Below are positions 33,663 to 36,374 of a DNA stretch of 36,374 bases, in pieces (the stretch's first letter is position 1; each line of letters opens with the position of its first letter). A program made the position numbers and the translations under genes. A model generated the notes under the pieces. The model was given only the letters and a program-made list of their open reading frames with translations. It was not told the DNA's origin and ran no database searches. Source of the DNA: an uncultured Porphyromonadaceae bacterium (GTDB lineage: Bacteria; Bacteroidota; Bacteroidia; Bacteroidales; Muribaculaceae); contig CANRWW010000025.1 of the NCBI GenBank assembly GCA_947643665.1, forward strand, positions 1-36,374, in the 5' to 3' direction.

Positions 33663-34043
33663 ATGATTGACGAAACATTGAAAAAACGGCTTGAAGCCGA
33701 CCAGGACGGCCTCGCTACATACGAATATATTGCCAACCATATAGAAACATGCACCGAAGATATGGATTTCCTTATCGACAACATGGCGCGTGTTGATCTT
33801 ACAGGACAGTTTGTAATCTCTGCGGCACGTTACCTCTATGCCATAGATCCGGTGGCTTTCGCCGCACCTATAGAGCGTCTGGTGGCGCTCGGAATAGACA
33901 AAGACCGCGAACGGCGTTACCTTGGAGCGCTGATGGAGCAGTTCTACGGGGCGGATTTCGCCTCCAGGGCACACGAACTGTCTGCCATTGACAACAATTT
34001 CCGGCGCATATACAAGCGCCTCTATCCCCAAAGCGCAATCTGA
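33663..34043 (+). CDS. Conserved-looking helical hypothetical protein
   Basis: The 126-aa product is predicted to be soluble and all-helical, with no signal peptide: MIDETLKKRLEADQDGLATY, YIANHIETCTEDMDFLIDNM, AARYLYAIDPVAFAAPIERL, DRERRYLGALMEQFYG and NNFRRIYKRLYPQ. I do not recognise a family. A promoter-like box precedes it, and the next gene begins only 4 bp after its stop, so it is coupled to the cyclophilin. This suggests a real conserved gene, perhaps acting in the same envelope process. Confidence 0.75.
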   Translation: MIDETLKKRLEADQDGLATYEYIANHIETCTEDMDFLIDNMARVDLTGQFVISAARYLYAIDPVAFAAPIERLVALGIDKDRERRYLGALMEQFYGADFASRAHELSAIDNNFRRIYKRLYPQSAI

Positions 34044-34047
34044 GAAA

Positions 34048-34932
34048 ATGAACAAAAAGAAAATCATACCATTGGCATTGTTTCTGGCAACAGCGATAAT
34101 CGTCGCCGGCGCCATCACATTGTCCAACCGCAAAACAACAAAAAAAATGACCGGAAACACCACCAATACCGAAACCACTGCAAACAACTCAGACGCCACG
34201 GTAGAATTTACCACCACAGCCGGCAACTTCACCGTACGCCTTTTCGACGACACACCCAAACATCGCGACAACTTCCTGAAACTCGTGCGCGAGGGATATT
34301 ATGACGGAGTACTGTTCCACCGCGTCATAAACGAATTCATGATACAGACCGGCGATCCAGAGTCCAAAGAAGCCCCCGCGGGCAAAATGCTCGGATCAGG
34401 AGGCCCCGGCTACGACATTGAAGCGGAGATCGTATATCCCGCCCATTTCCATAAACGCGGGGCGCTTGCCGCGGCACGCCAGGGCGACCAGGTAAATCCC
34501 GAGCGCCGTTCGTCCGGCTCGCAATTCTACATAGTGACAGGAAAGGCCTACAACGATTCCACCATCGGCATGCTGGAGCGCCAGATGCAGATGATGCAGC
34601 AAAAACAGATATTCAACGAACTGGCAAAACAGCATAAGGACACCATAATGGCATTGCGCCGCAACCGCGACAGTGCCGGCCTGAATGCGTTGCAGGAAGA
34701 ACTGGTGGCACTGACCGAGAAAAAAGCCGCAGAAAATCCCGCCACACTCACCCCCGCGCAGCGTGAGGCATACACCACCGTTGGCGGTACACCGCATCTT
34801 GACAACCAGTACACCGTATTCGGTGAAGTGGTCAGCGGCATGGATGTGGTAGACAAAATTGAAAAAGCGGAAACCGACGGCCATGACCGCCCGGTAGCCG
34901 ACATAAAGATACTCTCGGCAAAAATCTTGTAA
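34048..34932 (+). CDS. Membrane-anchored cyclophilin-type peptidyl-prolyl isomerase
   Basis: The product is 294 aa from the ATG at 34048, the start of MNKKKIIPLALFLATAIIVAG, a single N-terminal membrane anchor (an upstream in-frame ATG overlaps the previous gene and is unlikely). After a Thr/Asn-rich linker the cyclophilin fold shows VEFTTTAGNFTVRLFDDTPK, the active-site motif LFHRVINEFMIQTGDP, and GALAAARQGDQVNPERRSSG, then SQFYIVTG. A helical insertion of about 75 residues (QMQMMQQKQIFNELAKQHKD onward) separates SQFYIV from HLDNQYTVFGEVVSGMDVVD. It should act in the periplasm on prolyl bonds. Its stop is followed by the M16 protease gene in the same frame, only 3 bp away. Confidence 0.92.
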   Translation: MNKKKIIPLALFLATAIIVAGAITLSNRKTTKKMTGNTTNTETTANNSDATVEFTTTAGNFTVRLFDDTPKHRDNFLKLVREGYYDGVLFHRVINEFMIQTGDPESKEAPAGKMLGSGGPGYDIEAEIVYPAHFHKRGALAAARQGDQVNPERRSSGSQFYIVTGKAYNDSTIGMLERQMQMMQQKQIFNELAKQHKDTIMALRRNRDSAGLNALQEELVALTEKKAAENPATLTPAQREAYTTVGGTPHLDNQYTVFGEVVSGMDVVDKIEKAETDGHDRPVADIKILSAKIL

Positions 34933-34935
34933 AAA

Positions 34936-36168
34936 TTGATAGTAAACCGCCACATATTGCCTAACGGCCTGCGCATGGTACATGTGCAGGATACCTCCAC
35001 GACGATGGTGGCTGTAAACACACTTTACAACGTGGGGGCACGCGACGAACACCCCCACCTTACCGGCATGGCACATCTCTTCGAACACCTGATGTTCGGG
35101 GGATCTGCCAATATCGCCGACTTCGACGGACGCCTCTCTGCCGCCGGCGGCAACTCCAATGCCTGGACATCGTCTGATTTCACAAACTTCTACTGTGTGC
35201 TCCCGGCAGTGAACCTTTCAACCGCCCTCTGGCTTGAAAGCGACCGCATGCTCCGGCTCGCATTTTCCGACCGTGCGCTTGAAGTGCAGCGGAGTGTGGT
35301 GATAGAAGAGTTCAAACAGGTATGCCTGAACCGTCCTTACGGCGACATGGAGCATGCCTTCCGCTCCCTGGCATATACAGTGCACCCCTACCGCACCCCT
35401 GTAATCGGCAAAGACTTCTCACATATCGAAAAAGTCACCCAAGAGGACGTGCGCCAATGGTTCTATTCACATTATTCCCCCGGCAATGCCGTGCTCGCCA
35501 TAAGCGGCAATGTGACCTTTGAAGAAGCTGTGGAACTGGTGGAGCACTATTATTCCTCAATCCCTTCACGCCATACAGCACCACGCGAATACGGGCAGGA
35601 GCCTCCACAGACTACTCCGCGCACACATATAATGAGCGGAGATGTGCCACAGACAGCCATCCGCATAGGCTTTCCAATGGAGCGGTATGGCACTCGCGGA
35701 TACTTCGAGGCCGATACCATAAGCGACATACTCAGCAACGGACTGTCATCGCGCTTCTACCGCAAGCTCCTGCTCGGCACAGGGATGTTCACGGAACTTG
35801 ACGCCAGCATAATGGGTTCAGAGGAGCCGGGACTGTTTCTAATATCCGCCAAACTAACCGGCCGTGGCGAGGAGGCCGAACAAAGAGCCATAGACGCCAT
35901 TATGGAAGAACTGGCACTACTCGGCACAGAAGAACCTGCCCCGCGCGAACTGCGACGGTGTGTCAACCTCCTTGAAAGCAACCGCACTTTCTCCAACCTC
36001 AACTGCCTTGCCGTGGCAAACACCATAGCCATGGCTGAAATGCATGGCGAGCACCCCGATGATTTCATTCTCCCATACCGTGCACACACGCCGTCATCAA
36101 TTTCCTCTGCTGCCGGAACCCTATTCAACCCCTCCCGCGCCAATACGCTGATCTACCGTCCCAGATAA
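34936..36168 (+). CDS. M16 family zinc metalloprotease
   Basis: The 410-aa product carries the inverted zinc motif HLFEH (47-51) with the third ligand Glu in VVIEEF (124-125), the following PVIGKDFSHIEKVTQEDV, and the substrate-domain motif GNVTFEEAVELVEHYYSS. The length fits single-unit M16B (processing-peptidase-like) members. No signal peptide is visible, so it may be cytoplasmic, or act with a partner. The only usable start is TTG at 34936: a TAA of the previous gene lies two codons earlier and the first ATG (14th codon) would remove the conserved NRHILPNGLR strand. The short C-terminus (TLIYRPR) looks complete. Confidence 0.9.
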   Translation: MIVNRHILPNGLRMVHVQDTSTTMVAVNTLYNVGARDEHPHLTGMAHLFEHLMFGGSANIADFDGRLSAAGGNSNAWTSSDFTNFYCVLPAVNLSTALWLESDRMLRLAFSDRALEVQRSVVIEEFKQVCLNRPYGDMEHAFRSLAYTVHPYRTPVIGKDFSHIEKVTQEDVRQWFYSHYSPGNAVLAISGNVTFEEAVELVEHYYSSIPSRHTAPREYGQEPPQTTPRTHIMSGDVPQTAIRIGFPMERYGTRGYFEADTISDILSNGLSSRFYRKLLLGTGMFTELDASIMGSEEPGLFLISAKLTGRGEEAEQRAIDAIMEELALLGTEEPAPRELRRCVNLLESNRTFSNLNCLAVANTIAMAEMHGEHPDDFILPYRAHTPSSISSAAGTLFNPSRANTLIYRPR

Positions 36169-36190
36169 ACAGGCAGGCTGTCTGGAAAAT

Positions 36191-36224
36191 GCCTTGACGG
36201 CCGGCTCCCGCAAGCCGTCAAGGC
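36191..36224 (+). terminator. 11-bp perfect hairpin after the M16 protease gene
   Basis: The arms 36191-36201 (gccttgacggc) and 36214-36224 are exact complements around 12 nt. It lies 23 bp after the stop codon. No T-run follows, so termination by this hairpin alone is uncertain. Confidence 0.6.
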
Positions 36225-36299
36225 GGTGAATTGCCTGCTATGGCAGAGGTATGCTTAAAAACACATAAGCTCCGGAGACAATTTTTAATCTTTTTTATG

Positions 36300-36307
36300 T
36301 ATATTTG
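36300..36307 (+). promoter_or_regulatory. Possible -7 box for a gene beyond the right edge
   Basis: TATATTTG at 36300-36307 fits TAnnTTTG in an A/T-rich stretch. No coding region is visible in 36225-36374, so the gene it might serve lies outside the window. Confidence 0.25.
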
Positions 36308-36374
36308 ATGTAGTCTTGAGCTAATATTTTGACTACAAAATTATTCTTGAGAATTCGCGTGAGGATGGGCAATG

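Noticed and set aside
33618-34271. 217-aa open frame on the minus strand
   Set aside because: It overlaps two plus-strand genes with good evidence and has no recognisable domain.

Overview
The window looks like a chromosomal segment of a gut-type Bacteroidales bacterium, most likely from or near the Muribaculaceae. The evidence is a SusC/SusD pair, many lipobox signal peptides, a recurring C-terminal tag (NLQGM..V....G...RR.G) on secreted proteins, -7 boxes of the Bacteroidetes type TAnnTTTG, and Bacteroidales-restricted families (PepSY-like, DUF3256, DUF349, viroplasmin-RNase H). The genus assignment is inference. I saw no tRNA, rRNA, IS element, phage gene or CRISPR array.

Positions 1-18433 are a polysaccharide utilisation locus (PUL) in two divergent blocks. 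The minus-strand block runs SusC-like transporter, SusD-like lipoprotein, a PKD/DUF5018-like surface lipoprotein, then three tandem sialidase-fold (Asp-box) secreted hydrolases, the last cut by the left edge. A 13-bp hairpin and a good promoter separate the hydrolase trio from susCD. Upstream on the same strand lies a secreted protein with ELWxxDGTxxGT repeats, ending in its own terminator. The plus-strand block is a GH43 lipoprotein, an unassigned secreted protein of 669 aa with a probable alpha/alpha-barrel domain, and a lipoprotein aldose 1-epimerase. GH43 plus an epimerase plus propellers that resemble GH93 more than GH33 suggests an arabinose-containing glycan such as arabinan. That is inference, and no PUL regulator lies in the window.

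Positions 18434-28981 are mostly housekeeping. They hold a PepSY-like periplasmic protein, a tight five-gene minus-strand operon (DUF4190 protein, mscL, aroK, a degenerate alanine dehydrogenase-like protein, rnhA), a DUF349 coiled-coil protein, two small hypotheticals, malate dehydrogenase, and a HAD phosphatase followed by an orphan sensor histidine kinase.

Positions 29330-36168 are a plus-strand run: DEAD-box RNA helicase, DUF3256 secreted protein, exonuclease VII (xseA, xseB), an unknown 126-aa protein, a membrane-anchored cyclophilin and an M16 zinc protease. Three of these genes have no usable ATG and seem to start at TTG.

The most unusual signal is a family of four intergenic elements at about 17059, 19006, 26741 and 31850. 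Each begins within a few bases of a plus-strand stop codon. Each has a purine-rich arm of roughly 8-bp period followed by a CTCTGAT-type pyrimidine segment, with a 9-bp period in three copies, and the arms can fold on each other. One copy forms a 39-bp near-perfect hairpin. I know of no name for this element.
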